From NCBI GenBank assembly GCA_937967615.1, contig CALCMJ010000025.1, positions 1 to 63,050 on the forward strand: 63,050 nucleotides of DNA, given 5' to 3'. Positions 17,944 to 27,200 of this stretch are shown piece by piece. This stretch comes from an uncultured Saprospiraceae bacterium. Lineage in GTDB: Bacteria > Bacteroidota > Bacteroidia > Chitinophagales > Saprospiraceae. Under the pieces are notes generated by a model. It had not been told where the DNA came from. It saw only the letters and a list, made by a program, of their open reading frames with translations, and searched no databases. Position 1 is the stretch's first letter. Every line of letters begins with the position of its first letter. The translations under genes were made by a program, and so were the position numbers.

Positions 17944-18676
17944 CTATCCACGATTTTATTTTATTAATTGTACACGCATCTAACTGATCTTGATTCTTAG
18001 GCATATTGCTGAATCCTTCTTCCCAATTTAATGCTCCAAAAAGCTTACCGTTATCAACAGTAATTTTGACTTCTTCGTATTTGTCAGTGATTACCCCTCC
18101 ATTTGCTACAGTCGAGCCATGACATCCATTGCAATGGGTCTGAAAAACTCCTACGACAAAGCCTGAAAAAGATACATTTTCTGTATCGCATGGTTCTTGA
18201 TCTTCATCACATTCTAAATCTTTGGCGCCTTGTAAAATCCAAGTTGCAATCAGGTTTATTTGTGCGTTATCCATTTTCCCAGTTGGAGGCATCACCTTAT
18301 CTTCATCATCTTCTGTAATCACTCTATATATCTTAGAACCGTTTAAGTCAAATGGTTCTATGTCCCCTGTTTCAATAATATTTTCAAAATTGTCAAGAAT
18401 AACATCATCTTTTGCACTTGTAGCATCATGACAACCTGCAATGGCACAACTTCCTATAAAAATTGGAAGGATGTCCTTCTGAAAGTAAACCACATCTGGT
18501 TCGCAAGGTGTCCCCATTTGCATGGTATCTATTTCCATCGTATCTATACTCATTGTATCAATAGGGTCAGGGTCTGCTTCCGTCATAGGAATAGGATCAT
18601 GAGTACATGACTGGTATATGAAAGACCATGTCAATACTGATACTATAAGTAAGATATGATTTTTAAAAACCCTCAC
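17921..18676 (-). CDS. Lipoprotein with two haem-binding c-type modules (CX4CH and CX2CH)
   Basis: The 251-residue product starts with GTG (18674-18676) and has a lipobox-like IYQSC near residue 24, then a Met/Asp-rich linker with repeated DTM units. Module 1 has CAIAGCH, a CX4CH haem motif, with VMPPTGKMD as the likely Met ligand and LIATWILQGAKD. Module 2 has CNGCH with NMPKNQ and IKSWIDAGAKD. The downstream mono-haem lipoprotein is a third copy of the same module. It is the first gene of the five-gene operon and carries electrons in the periplasm or at the outer membrane. Partners are inferred from gene order. Confidence 0.82.
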   Translation of the reverse strand: MRVFKNHILLIVSVLTWSFIYQSCTHDPIPMTEADPDPIDTMSIDTMEIDTMQMGTPCEPDVVYFQKDILPIFIGSCAIAGCHDATSAKDDVILDNFENIIETGDIEPFDLNGSKIYRVITEDDEDKVMPPTGKMDNAQINLIATWILQGAKDLECDEDQEPCDTENVSFSGFVVGVFQTHCNGCHGSTVANGGVITDKYEEVKITVDNGKLFGALNWEEGFSNMPKNQDQLDACTINKIKSWIDAGAKDN

Positions 18677-18806
18677 ACTTTTCTATTGAGTACCAAATAT
18701 CTTGGATAATTTAATAAAACACGACCTAAATAAGCTAAAACCTAATATTATGCATCTGAATCCCCATTTTCGATGTCCCTAATATTTTGGGAAATTAAAA
18801 AGTAGA

Positions 18807-20906
18807 TTATGCGATTCCTGAGCTTACTAGCGTTTTTCGCTCTAAATACTTATAAATTTCAAGCTGAGACTGTATGGGGCGACCCTCATTAGTTACATAT
18901 TCATTTAATTGATCTTGACTAATTATTCTAGCTTTCATGTTATCATTAAGTTGTAAATCAAGCATATAGATGATCTCCTGCTTAATGAGATTATTGTAAA
19001 TAGGAAAGGCGACTTCAATTCTGCGACTAAGGTTTCTAGCCATCCAGTCAGCAGATGAAAGATAAAGTTCATTATTTCCATCATTATGAAAATAGTAGAC
19101 CCTAGCATGCTCTAAGTACCTATCTAAAATACTGATTACCCTAATGTTTTCACTTTGATTAATAATTCCAGGAACAAGGCAACATATCCCTCGTACTATA
19201 AGGTCTATTTTTACATTTGCTTTACTTGCTTCGTACAGTTTATCAATCATTATATCGTCTTCCAAACTATTTACCTTGATGATGATATGAGCGTATTTGC
19301 CCTCGCTTGCAAGTGCAATTTCTTTGTCAATTTTCTCTAGTATACTGCTGCGAAGATTACTCTTCCCTACGAGCAAATGAGAAAAATTCTGGACACCTTG
19401 CTTGTTATGTTTTAATAGATCAAATACTTTGTCTACCTCATCACATATTTCAATATTATAAGTAAAAAGACATATGTCCCCATATATTTTTGAGTTCAGC
19501 TCATGAAAATTCCCTGTACTTAAAATTGAAAACTGCTCTAACTTACCATTCTCTTCTCTCTTAATAAGGCCAATTTTACAATGTACTTTAACTCCAGGAA
19601 TACTGTAAATCACATCTACACCTGCCTTTTCTAATTTTTCCCCCCAAGCGAGATTTGCTTGTTCATCAAATCTCGCTTGCACTTCAAGGAATACGGTAAC
19701 TTTAATTCCGTGTTGTGCTGCTGATATTAGCGCATTTAGAATTCTGGAATTTTCTCCTATCCTGTATTGCGTAACAAGTATTTCCTTTACTTGATTATCT
19801 GTTGAAGCAAATTCAAAAAACTGAATAGCCGACTCGAATGACTGATATGGCGGATGGATAATATGATCTGATCTCCTTATATTCTCAAATAGTTTATCCG
19901 CACCTTCAATGGTTTCATATCTTAAATTATCAAGTTTCTTATTTTTCAAATCCAATCTTCCAAAATCTGGAAACTTCAATAGATCATGATAATTTTGGTA
20001 TCTCCCTTCCTTAATCTTATCATATTTGTTAAGATCAAAAGAATCTGTAAGAAATGAGAGAAGAGAAGGAGGCATTTCTCTATCGTAAACAAATCTTGCA
20101 GGCGTACCTACCTGCCTCTTTTTTAAACTTTTTCTTATTGCTTCCTTAAGGCTGCCAGAATAATTTCCCTCAATATACAGTTCTGCATCCCTAGTCATCT
20201 TAAATGAATAAGAACCTAGAATTTTAAATCCAGAAAATAATATAGATAGCCCATGTCTGAGTATGTCGTCAAGCATCATAATATCATGGCCACCTTCTGA
20301 GGAGGGCAATTCCACAAATCTAGGCAACACATCAGAGGGTATTCTTACTAGTCCATACTCACTATTCTTAAACTTACTTTTCTTGTCAACTAATAAAATA
20401 CCAAGATATAGAGAACCATCTTTAAGAAAAGGATTTATGGATTTACCACGCATCAACAATGGATCTACATGAAGTCTAAGTGTATCATTAAAATACTCAT
20501 GGACGTAAGCTCTTTGGCTATCCGTAATTGTATCTAAATATTTGATTCTAATATTATGACTTTCTAGTTCTGGCTTTATTTCTTCATTTATTATCCTTGA
20601 AAATTCCACTTGCTGAACATTCACAATGCTTATTATTTGTTTAATCAATCTCTTGGGTGAATAATCAAGTTTTTTTCTTGTGCTTTTATTGATACGCACT
20701 AAGTTCAAGTGATAAGCCATTCTTACATGAAAAAACTCTCCTAAGTTCTTAGAATATATTCCTAAAAACTTTACTCGCTCGAGCAATGGATTCCGTTTAT
20801 CTGTTGCCTCTTGGAGAACACGCTCATTGAATGACAACCAACTGATATCTCTATGGATCTTTTTCACCGTCGTTTTCTTAATTGACTCTTGTATATTAAG
20901 CTTCAT
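18807..20906 (-). CDS. ppk1: Polyphosphate kinase 1
   Basis: This 699-residue enzyme polymerises ATP gamma-phosphate into polyphosphate. The N domain has DISWLSFNERVLQEA and FLGIYSKNLGEFFHVR. The catalytic part has YRIGENSRI and EVQARFDEQANLAW (Mg/phosphate Arg). The phospho-acceptor His is in VKVHCK (His442, matching E. coli His435) and a second conserved His is in LEHAR (His600, matching His592). By my alignment the position of E. coli His454 is Ile461 (FSILSTGNF against YAHIGTGNF). Length is normal. It ends a four-gene unit DUF4956-HlyD-TolC-ppk1, 12 bp after the TolC-like gene, so its polymer may be the cargo of that exporter; this is inference. Confidence 0.93.
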   Translation of the reverse strand: MKLNIQESIKKTTVKKIHRDISWLSFNERVLQEATDKRNPLLERVKFLGIYSKNLGEFFHVRMAYHLNLVRINKSTRKKLDYSPKRLIKQIISIVNVQQVEFSRIINEEIKPELESHNIRIKYLDTITDSQRAYVHEYFNDTLRLHVDPLLMRGKSINPFLKDGSLYLGILLVDKKSKFKNSEYGLVRIPSDVLPRFVELPSSEGGHDIMMLDDILRHGLSILFSGFKILGSYSFKMTRDAELYIEGNYSGSLKEAIRKSLKKRQVGTPARFVYDREMPPSLLSFLTDSFDLNKYDKIKEGRYQNYHDLLKFPDFGRLDLKNKKLDNLRYETIEGADKLFENIRRSDHIIHPPYQSFESAIQFFEFASTDNQVKEILVTQYRIGENSRILNALISAAQHGIKVTVFLEVQARFDEQANLAWGEKLEKAGVDVIYSIPGVKVHCKIGLIKREENGKLEQFSILSTGNFHELNSKIYGDICLFTYNIEICDEVDKVFDLLKHNKQGVQNFSHLLVGKSNLRSSILEKIDKEIALASEGKYAHIIIKVNSLEDDIMIDKLYEASKANVKIDLIVRGICCLVPGIINQSENIRVISILDRYLEHARVYYFHNDGNNELYLSSADWMARNLSRRIEVAFPIYNNLIKQEIIYMLDLQLNDNMKARIISQDQLNEYVTNEGRPIQSQLEIYKYLERKTLVSSGIA

Positions 20907-20918
20907 CAGTAGGTAGTT

Positions 20919-22175
20919 TTACTTTAAAAGAGAAAGTTCTTCATGTATATAATTCGTATAAGGATTGCTTGCCATAAGGCCAGTCCTGTAGATATAGTCT
21001 ATATAACTTGTAATTATTTCAGCTTGTAACTCTATCAGCAAGGCTTCATTGCTAACTGTAAGTTCTTTTAACTTTAAGAGCGCCCGTGGCGATGCTACCC
21101 CTTGTCTACTGTATTCTGATAGAGCATGATTAGCATTCCCTTCTTCAATCTGTTTAGACAGTAAATCATAAATACTTATAAGGCTTTTCAATTTTGATTT
21201 GCTTCGTTGTTTATCTCTTTCAATTTGATCTTTTGTTGCTAAATATTTACTCTGAGCGTCTAGAATATTTACTTTAATTTCATTTAATTCAAGTCCTGAA
21301 GATCCTTTGATTGGAAAATCAAAACCAAATCCTAATGAAAAATTATTTCTGAATGGGTCATTAGGATCATGTCCATACTTTGCTTGAAGAAAACCTATTG
21401 AAAAATTATTTTTAGACGCTTCCCATTCATATTCCATAGATGCGTTATAGTGTTTTGCAGATAAAACCTCTGCTTCTGGATGGCTATTCTCAATCTCAAT
21501 TAAAGAGCCTAGCATTAATGTCTTAATCTTATGCACTGAAATTATATCCCCTCTCTCAATTTGAATATCATCTTGCGATATTAGTTCAGATATTTGCATT
21601 TTAAAGTTTTCAATAGTATTATTTATACTCTGAATCTTTCTTTGCAGTCTATTAATTTCGTCTTCTGCTTCAATAAGCTCAACAATATCAAAGGAAGACA
21701 AAGAGATCATCTTTTTTAATAGTTTTACCTTATCAAGTGCTACGACGTTCCTAATTTTTTCTATTCTCAGCATTTCATTTGCAAAAACATAATCTTTAAT
21801 TAAATGGTATCTTTCTGAAAGAGACTTCATTAGTTCTATAGTGTATTCCATTTTTGTCATGAACCGAACAGATTCATGAAATTGGCGGTGAGCCCTTCTA
21901 CTTGATTTCGAATTTGGACTTACTCGAATTGCATAATCCTGTTTCTTAAAATCAAATCCATTCGTCTCTGATCTTAATTCTACTTTCTCAATTAAGGGTA
22001 CATTATAATCCAAGTTACTCAGCTGGTCAATTTTCTCTAAATTAAATTTTACTGAGTTGCTAACAAATGCTGTACCTAATATCTTATCAATATCAGATTG
22101 TCCTTGTGATAATACTTCCTCAAATGAACTTAGGATCAAGAATAAAATGATTATCTTATTTAAACCTGCTATCAT
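20919..22175 (-). CDS. TolC-like outer-membrane efflux protein
   Basis: The 418-residue product has a signal peptide (cut near EVLSQ) and long heptad-patterned helices: residues about 90-200 (INRLQRKIQSINNTIENFKMQ) and about 295-410 (DAQSKYLATKDQIERDKQRS). A short strand region lies between (FSLGFGFDFPI). This is the outer-membrane-factor pattern (helical tunnel with short beta-barrel inserts), although the fold repeats are divergent. It lies between the HlyD-like gene (3-bp gap) and ppk1 (12-bp gap). It would give the operon an exit through the outer membrane. Confidence 0.8.
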   Translation of the reverse strand: MIAGLNKIIILFLILSSFEEVLSQGQSDIDKILGTAFVSNSVKFNLEKIDQLSNLDYNVPLIEKVELRSETNGFDFKKQDYAIRVSPNSKSSRRAHRQFHESVRFMTKMEYTIELMKSLSERYHLIKDYVFANEMLRIEKIRNVVALDKVKLLKKMISLSSFDIVELIEAEDEINRLQRKIQSINNTIENFKMQISELISQDDIQIERGDIISVHKIKTLMLGSLIEIENSHPEAEVLSAKHYNASMEYEWEASKNNFSIGFLQAKYGHDPNDPFRNNFSLGFGFDFPIKGSSGLELNEIKVNILDAQSKYLATKDQIERDKQRSKSKLKSLISIYDLLSKQIEEGNANHALSEYSRQGVASPRALLKLKELTVSNEALLIELQAEIITSYIDYIYRTGLMASNPYTNYIHEELSLLK

Positions 22176-22178
22176 GTT

Positions 22179-23225
22179 TTAGGGTTCTATTTTTGCAATC
22201 CGTTCAAGTGGGTCTGTATAGATTTGTTTGGATGATTTTAGAATTACCTTCTCGTTTTGAAGGAATGAATTCTTGGAGGATATCTGTATTTCTACTTCTC
22301 TGCCATAACTTACATAAGCTGGATTTTTTCTGAGCCTAGATGGTATTTCAACCATCCTAGAACCCATTCCTTGCACTATACCATCAACTGCGAGACCGGA
22401 TTGGCTCACAGACTGTACAATAAGCGTATCGCCAATGTCAATATTTAGAATCAAGCTTTCTAAAACATATCCCTTTACATGATTTGGAGATGGTTCATAC
22501 ATAGTGAGGTAGGGTGAGAAGGCTTCTATATTTTCTCCTATTTTACATAAAACAGTACCAATGACACCATCATTTGGAGCTGTTATATACAGATCTTTTT
22601 CCTCTTCATTGACAAACTTTAAGTTGTCAGACAATTTACTTATTTGATTCTGTATCGGATTATATGGATTGTTTAGTTCTTTTTCAATTTTACTGATTTC
22701 AGAATTGTAAGTACTCATTGACAAGCGTAGATCAGACCTTAATCCATTTAATTCTATTTGTCTTGGATTATTGCCATTATGATCTTTCACCTGAGCAATA
22801 CTTTCAATTTCTTTAATGAGCGTTTCATTAATTTTCATTTCTGACTCGAGTTTGTTTATTGCACTTTGCAGTTCATTCTTTCTCTCCCTCTTTTGAGCTT
22901 CCAGAGTTCTTATAGAATTTTTTAATCCCGATTGCCAAATCTGATACTGAGATTGTAGTTTTGAGATATCGTGGCCTATATCACTTTGGGCAACTGCAAT
23001 GCTTGACCTATCTACTTCTATGAGAATATCTCCTTTCTTAACAAGTTGCCCTGAGAACACAAGAATATCCTTTACTAATGCAGGGTTTTCTAAATTTACA
23101 TTGAGCTCCTTGTTATTTGCAAAACCATAAAACACCATTGTTTCAGAAGAGTATTTCCAATTGAACACTCCAAGAAATGAAACAACCAAAACAAACAAGA
23201 CAACAATTAAATTTGGACTTTTCAT
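22179..23225 (-). CDS. HlyD-type periplasmic adaptor (membrane fusion protein)
   Basis: The 348-residue product has one N-terminal membrane anchor (residues 6-22). The first half of a lipoyl-like barrel follows (LVKKGDILIEVDRS), then a coiled coil from about 75 to 205 (LEAQKRERKNELQSAINKLE), then the second lipoyl half ITAPNDGVIGTVLCKIGENI and a beta-barrel segment (GYVLESLILNIDIGDTLIV). This is the standard adaptor layout linking an inner-membrane transporter to a TolC channel. The surprising part is the inner partner: the only membrane protein beside it is DUF4956, 3 bp upstream, not an ABC, RND or MFS pump. Confidence 0.87.
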   Translation of the reverse strand: MKSPNLIVVLFVLVVSFLGVFNWKYSSETMVFYGFANNKELNVNLENPALVKDILVFSGQLVKKGDILIEVDRSSIAVAQSDIGHDISKLQSQYQIWQSGLKNSIRTLEAQKRERKNELQSAINKLESEMKINETLIKEIESIAQVKDHNGNNPRQIELNGLRSDLRLSMSTYNSEISKIEKELNNPYNPIQNQISKLSDNLKFVNEEEKDLYITAPNDGVIGTVLCKIGENIEAFSPYLTMYEPSPNHVKGYVLESLILNIDIGDTLIVQSVSQSGLAVDGIVQGMGSRMVEIPSRLRKNPAYVSYGREVEIQISSKNSFLQNEKVILKSSKQIYTDPLERIAKIEP

Positions 23226-23228
23226 GAG

Positions 23229-23963
23229 CTACACATTTTCACTTACATTTTCAAAACTCAATTTAAGCTGTGATATAGATTGAATATTGGCCATTGCTAG
23301 GTGCATGCGTTTAATTTCATTCATATCCTTAAAACTCACTTCATAATCAAACGACATTTGTTCTGTATTCATAGTTTCTTGAAGACCCTCTCCTTCAAGT
23401 TTCTCAACTTGAGTTTTTTTATTCTTTGCAATCTGAAATTTTATTTTTCTAAAATTGTTACAATATTTTTTTACAACAGATTCAACTTGCAGAATATCCT
23501 CATCCAATGGAAGTACAAACTTCAGAGTCCCTAATAGCGCATTTGGCTTGCTTAAGGGACTAAATCTTAGAGCAAATGCAACGATACAGAATCCAATTGT
23601 GCCAGTAAGCGCAATTACGAATGCATACACACCACATGCAATTCCTGCAGCCAATGCTGCAAATGTGAACACCATATTTCTAGGAGTTTTTAATGTCACG
23701 CGGTATCGTATTATTGCTAAGGCTCCTAACATTCCGAGCCCTCTTGCAAGGCTATCTCCTATGGCCTGCATAACTGTAGCGGATACAATAGATACTAATA
23801 TGAGTGATTGCAAAAACTCAATAGGTGCTACGATATTTCTACTCGTTTTATAGTGCGTAAATGCAACTATACTTGACAAAGTAAATGATACGAGCACTGT
23901 ATAAAATATAGTATAAAAGGCTGGAAATTCTGTACTACTTTCTAGTGATAGATAATCTAGCAT
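23229..23963 (-). CDS. DUF4956 membrane protein, candidate inner-membrane component
   Basis: The 244-residue product has about four membrane segments in the first 135 residues (near 14-36, 48-70, 74-90 and 95-132), then a soluble C-terminal domain of about 105 residues. The loop RGLGMLGALAIIRYRV followed by FTFAALAAGIACG is the DUF4956 signature. To my eye it resembles the MgtC motif (GxLGAG...R...GLTTAA), and MgtC also carries a small C-terminal ACT-like domain. From memory, DUF4956 genes often sit beside VTC-type polyphosphate polymerases; here the same family sits with PPK1. First gene of the unit; a TAAATTTG -7 element lies upstream. A transport or polymer-handling role is inference. Confidence 0.82.
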   Translation of the reverse strand: MLDYLSLESSTEFPAFYTIFYTVLVSFTLSSIVAFTHYKTSRNIVAPIEFLQSLILVSIVSATVMQAIGDSLARGLGMLGALAIIRYRVTLKTPRNMVFTFAALAAGIACGVYAFVIALTGTIGFCIVAFALRFSPLSKPNALLGTLKFVLPLDEDILQVESVVKKYCNNFRKIKFQIAKNKKTQVEKLEGEGLQETMNTEQMSFDYEVSFKDMNEIKRMHLAMANIQSISQLKLSFENVSENV

Positions 23964-23990
23964 AGGAATAATTTAACATTAACTCTTTAT

Positions 23991-23998
23991 CAAATTTA
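23991..23998 (-). promoter_or_regulatory. -7 element for the DUF4956-HlyD-TolC-ppk1 operon
   Basis: On the minus strand this reads TAAATTTG, a full match to TAnnTTTG, 27 bp before the DUF4956 ATG. The nearest TTG triplets upstream lie 14 and 26 bp away, both outside the usual 17-23 bp spacing, so the -33 part is weak. Confidence 0.42.
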
Positions 23999-24157
23999 CA
24001 TTACATAAAACTCAATTTCATTGCCAACTTCCCCAAGTAAAACATCTATGAACTCAAACCAAAGAAACTAGACATGAATCAATACGTAAATATTTTCTTT
24101 GATAAAATACTTTAGAATTCCTCAAGAAATATGATACTTTCTCTTGATATTGCTAAT

Positions 24158-24198
24158 ACAAAAAAGAATAGTTGTAAGATTTACTCACAACTATTCTT
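24158..24198 (-). terminator. Rho-independent terminator after the giant T9SS gene
   Basis: A perfect 12-bp inverted repeat (24164-24175 with 24187-24198) surrounds an 11-base loop. On the minus strand it is followed by a T tract (the A run ending at 24165). It lies 60 bp after the stop of the 2524-residue gene and about 160 bp before the promoter of the DUF4956 operon, so it separates the two transcripts. Confidence 0.75.
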
Positions 24199-24257
24199 AC
24201 TAATATTCTCTAATGAAATTAGTCTAGTCAATTTGTTTAGCGATCAGTCTTGTTTCC

Positions 24258-27200
24258 TTAAATTTTCATGAATAGAGCCCTATAGCTTTTATTTTTTCCT
24301 TTAATACTTAAATAATAAACACCTGGATAAATCTCAAAATCCAGGATGATGGTACTGCCTATAAGGTCATGGTAAGAATGCACAATTTTGCCCTGAACAT
24401 CAATAATTTCTATTGCAGCTGAACTACCAATATCACCTTGCTTAAATCCTTCTACTTTTATCAAGTTCCCATTTTTTGATGGGTTTGGGTAAAGAGTTAA
24501 TGGCGCAAAAGTATGGACTTCATCTACACTCGTTGTTCCAACATTTATTGTTTTACAAAACGACTTACTGCATCCATTGTTAGTCTCTTGTACAAAAAGA
24601 CAAATATTATAAATTCCCATTTCCTCATAAGAATGAATAGGGTTTTGCTCTGTACTAGTCTCTCCATCTCCAAAGCCCCATAACCATTTATCTGGAGAAC
24701 CACTCGTCTCATCCGTAAACGTTACGGTTAAACCATCTCCATCTTTTTCTATATCAAAATCTGGAGTAATTAACAAACATGGATCGCTCAAATCTATTTC
24801 TTCACAATAGCTGGCCTCGCAACTATCTGAAGAAATCTGAATGCACACTGTAAAAACTCCTAGTCCATAGATATGGCTCACAGTTTCACTCTCAAAAGAT
24901 ATATCTCCATCTCCAAACGTCCACAATATCTCAGTACCTAGATCTTCATAATCTGAAGTATTGAAGAATGTAAACTCCAAATCGTTTTGTTCATAGGAGA
25001 ATGCAGCAATACACGCATCATCAGAAAATCTTACTTTATCACAAAAGATGTTAGTACATCCATCATCTTGTACTATAGTAAGACAAACCTCGTATACAAT
25101 AGGATCTGCAAAAGTATGAGTAGGATTCTGCAGCGTACTTGTGCCACCATCCCCAAAATCCCATGACCAAGAAGATATATCGCCTGTACTTATGTCTGCA
25201 AATGCAACTTCCATTGTTGCAAAATTGATATCAAATTCAAATTCTGAAACGGTACCAAAACAAGGATCAGCACAGTTTAAACCTCCTTCTGTCAATATGG
25301 CAAAACAGGTATTATCTATTTGATCAATAACTGTTATTTCAATTGTTGTTTGGTCAGCAAGTAGATTCGCATTAAATTGATTTTGAATCTGTCCACTATA
25401 TGCTTTCCCTTGAATGATTAATTCATTATTAAGGAATGCGTTATACGTACCTACCATTTTATTGGTAGAAAAACTAACATTTGCTAGGACTTCCATATCC
25501 TCACAAGGTTCTACCACTATGATATTACCAGCCATTCCTATACCACCTGGTCCACCATGTGGTATGCAGTAATATGGATGCTCACCTACCTCATCAATTA
25601 CAAGGGCGTAATTATCTCCTTGTTGCAATAAGCCAGAGTTAAATACTGTCTCTCCATCAATTGCATCTGATGTAACTGTATGTGGAACATCTCCCGTCCA
25701 ATCAAAAAATAGTGTATCTCCAGCTTCAATAGTAATGTCAATTGGAAAGAAATCAAAATCCCTTACCAAGACGGTATCTCTATCTTTAATGAGAGCATAT
25801 GAAAGGTCATCTATTTCACAATCCGTAATACAATCTTGCGCATTATAAAATGTACTCGCTGCGCAAATTGGATTGTCTGCATCTTGTACAGTTACTATAT
25901 GTTGAATTCCATCCGCTGGATGAAGGAAAGAAATAGTGTTTTCCCCATCTGAGTCTTGATATGTATTAAGCCCTGTTCCAATTAAAATGCCATCTACAAA
26001 TAATTTGTACCCATCATCACTTCCACCGTCTGCTTCAAAAGTGACTCTAATCTCTTCTTCACCTTCTTGACATTGTGGGAGTACTTGAATAACACCTGAC
26101 TGGCCTATGCCTCCAGGTCCACCGTGAGGGATGCAATAGAACGGATGATTTCCAATAGTATTCAGCACAATATCAAAAGTATCCCCTTGCATTAGCAATC
26201 CACTATCCCAAATATCCATTCCATTTACTGCGTCTGAAGTTGTTGTATGTGGTATTTCTCCAATCCAAATAAATCTTATAGTTTCTCCAGCCCTGACAAT
26301 AACTTCGCTCGGTAGAAAATCAAAATCTCTTACTTCTATCTCATGAATAACTGAAGAACCTACACTTGCTTCTAGATTTTCAATTGTACAATCCGCACCA
26401 CACTGTCCAGTTACAAAACTGCTTGTAAATGCACAAAAGTCTGTTTCCACATCTTGAATGGTCAAAAAATGTAACTCTCCATCTCCTGGCACTGAAACTA
26501 TAGATTGATTATATCCAGCTGGATCTGTGTATGCAATTGGACTTGAATTAAGAAGTTCGCCATCTAAAAATAGATTATATCCTAATGGACTCCCTGCCGT
26601 TACTGAAAAGGAATAATGTGTATTCCATTCTTCCATATTGCATGTATCTACTGCTGTAATGTTTCCTGCCATACCTATTCCACCCGGTCCACCATGCGGG
26701 ATGCAATAATAAGGATGCTCTCCTTCTGAATTTATTATGATTTCAAAAGAATCACCGAGTCCTAACAAACCACTCTCCCAACTATCCTGTCCACTTGTTG
26801 CATCAGAGGTAGATGTATGGAGCACTTCTCCAGTCCATACAAAAAGAACTGTGTCACCAATAAGCACATTAATATCTGAAGGAAAAAAATCAAAGTCTCT
26901 TACCTCTACAGTATGTTTAGCAGTGTATCCCGCTTCAAAGTCTGTTAACAAACAAGGTAGATTACAATCTGGAAGATCCACTAGTAATGTATCGTTACAC
27001 TCTGGATACTGTGGAAACTCAACCGAAAACTCAGCTGACATTCCATTCCCAACAGTTATACTTTCATAATAAATATTTCCTTGAGAGTCTGTCATCAGTA
27101 GAGAATCATTTAGCAAAATTCCATTTTTGTAAAAATTAATTCCAGCATCTTCTATTGATGAGTTTACCTCTAAGGCTACCACCACATTTGCATTATCACA

